Of a DNA stretch of 14,442 bases, positions 14,246 through 14,442 are shown piece after piece (the stretch's first letter is position 1; every line of letters starts with the position of its first letter). The notes beneath the pieces were generated by a model that saw nothing but the letters and a program-made list of their open reading frames with translations, had not been told where the DNA came from and ran no database searches. Made by a program: the position numbers and the translations under genes. This stretch comes from Bryobacteraceae bacterium (GTDB taxonomy: Bacteria; Acidobacteriota; Terriglobia; Bryobacterales; Bryobacteraceae), in contig JASHQT010000089.1 in NCBI GenBank assembly GCA_030039005.1, forward strand, positions 1 to 14,442, read 5' to 3'.

Positions 14246-14442
14246 AGCTGAAACCAATCGCCTGACGGGATAAGGCGGCCGGGGTCGGGCCCCACGTACC
14301 AATAAATCCAACAGTCGATCCCGTTCGCGGCAACCATCGCGCGCTCGTATTCGGGGCCTTCGTAGCGATCGAGCTCGGCAAGAATCGCGGCTGGATCGTC
14401 CAACTGGAAAATCTCGCCGCGGATCGATCCGTCGCCCGGCCG
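14242..14442 (-). CDS. Gamma-glutamylcyclotransferase family protein (C-terminal part)
   Basis: The minus strand is open from the window edge to a TAG at 14244-14242 and encodes 66 residues of the GGCT/AIG2-like fold. The fragment reads IRGEIFQLDDPAAILAELDRYEG, then EYERAMVAANG, IDCWIYWYVG, and ends GRLIPSGDWFQL. The pattern 'GeiF.L.dp...la.LD.yEG..YeR' includes the glutamate that is catalytic in the family, and 'W.Y.y......I.SGDW' is the usual C-terminal strand set. Family members form 5-oxoproline from gamma-glutamyl compounds, but the substrate is unknown here. The start lies beyond the window. Its stop shares four bases (CTAG) with the mqnC stop on the other strand. Confidence 0.82.
   Translation of the reverse strand, partial: RPGDGSIRGEIFQLDDPAAILAELDRYEGPEYERAMVAANGIDCWIYWYVGPDPGRLIPSGDWFQL

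Noticed and set aside
13235..14311. 358-codon minus-strand frame opposite mqnC
   Set aside because: It is a codon-phase shadow of a certain gene, and its first part collides with the frame that clearly encodes the cyclotransferase-like protein.

Overview
The window reads as chromosomal DNA of a GC-rich acidobacterium, most like the Bryobacterales/Solibacter group. The evidence is a VWFA-related Acidobacterial-domain protein, several short secreted proteins of acidobacterial type, a soluble-type PQQ glucose-dehydrogenase-like enzyme, and adjacent futalosine-pathway menaquinone genes. The assignment is inferred from protein families, since no rRNA or tRNA marker is present.

Layout. 1-389 is the 3' part of a frameshifted Uma2-family nuclease gene, followed by a short gene-free stretch with two hairpins. 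On the minus strand lie a LssY_C-domain secreted protein (2535 or 2529 down to 1315) and then a YhhQ-type queuosine-precursor transporter (1264 to 566). Divergent from these, 2656-7221 holds a plus-strand pair: an unrecognised 1141-residue secreted protein and a VWFA-related protein with a decayed metal site. A PQQ dehydrogenase converges on this pair with directly abutting stop codons (7222-9117). Next come an outer-membrane beta-barrel (9198-9866), a short secreted TonB-C-domain protein on the minus strand (9876-10259), and a two-gene secreted-protein operon (10463-11567). A minus-strand HEPN gene and an unknown partner overlap by 22 nt (12349 to 11574) and are visibly poorer in GC than their surroundings. 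The right end carries mqnA and mqnC, overlapping as ATGA, and the C-terminal 66 codons of a gamma-glutamylcyclotransferase-like gene whose stop codon overlaps that of mqnC.

How it works together. Most of the middle (1.3-11.6 kb) is cell-envelope biology: secreted, periplasmic or outer-membrane products, two of them in clear operons. mqnA-mqnC supply two steps of menaquinone synthesis. The HEPN pair looks like a small acquired module of toxin-antitoxin or defence type and is the best candidate for something undescribed. Two features recur across the window. All four convergent gene pairs end within 9 nt of each other or overlap. Several genes without a Shine-Dalgarno have a -10-like hexamer 5-6 nt before the start codon, which suggests leaderless transcription. 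I saw no CRISPR array, tRNA, rRNA, insertion sequence or long repeat.
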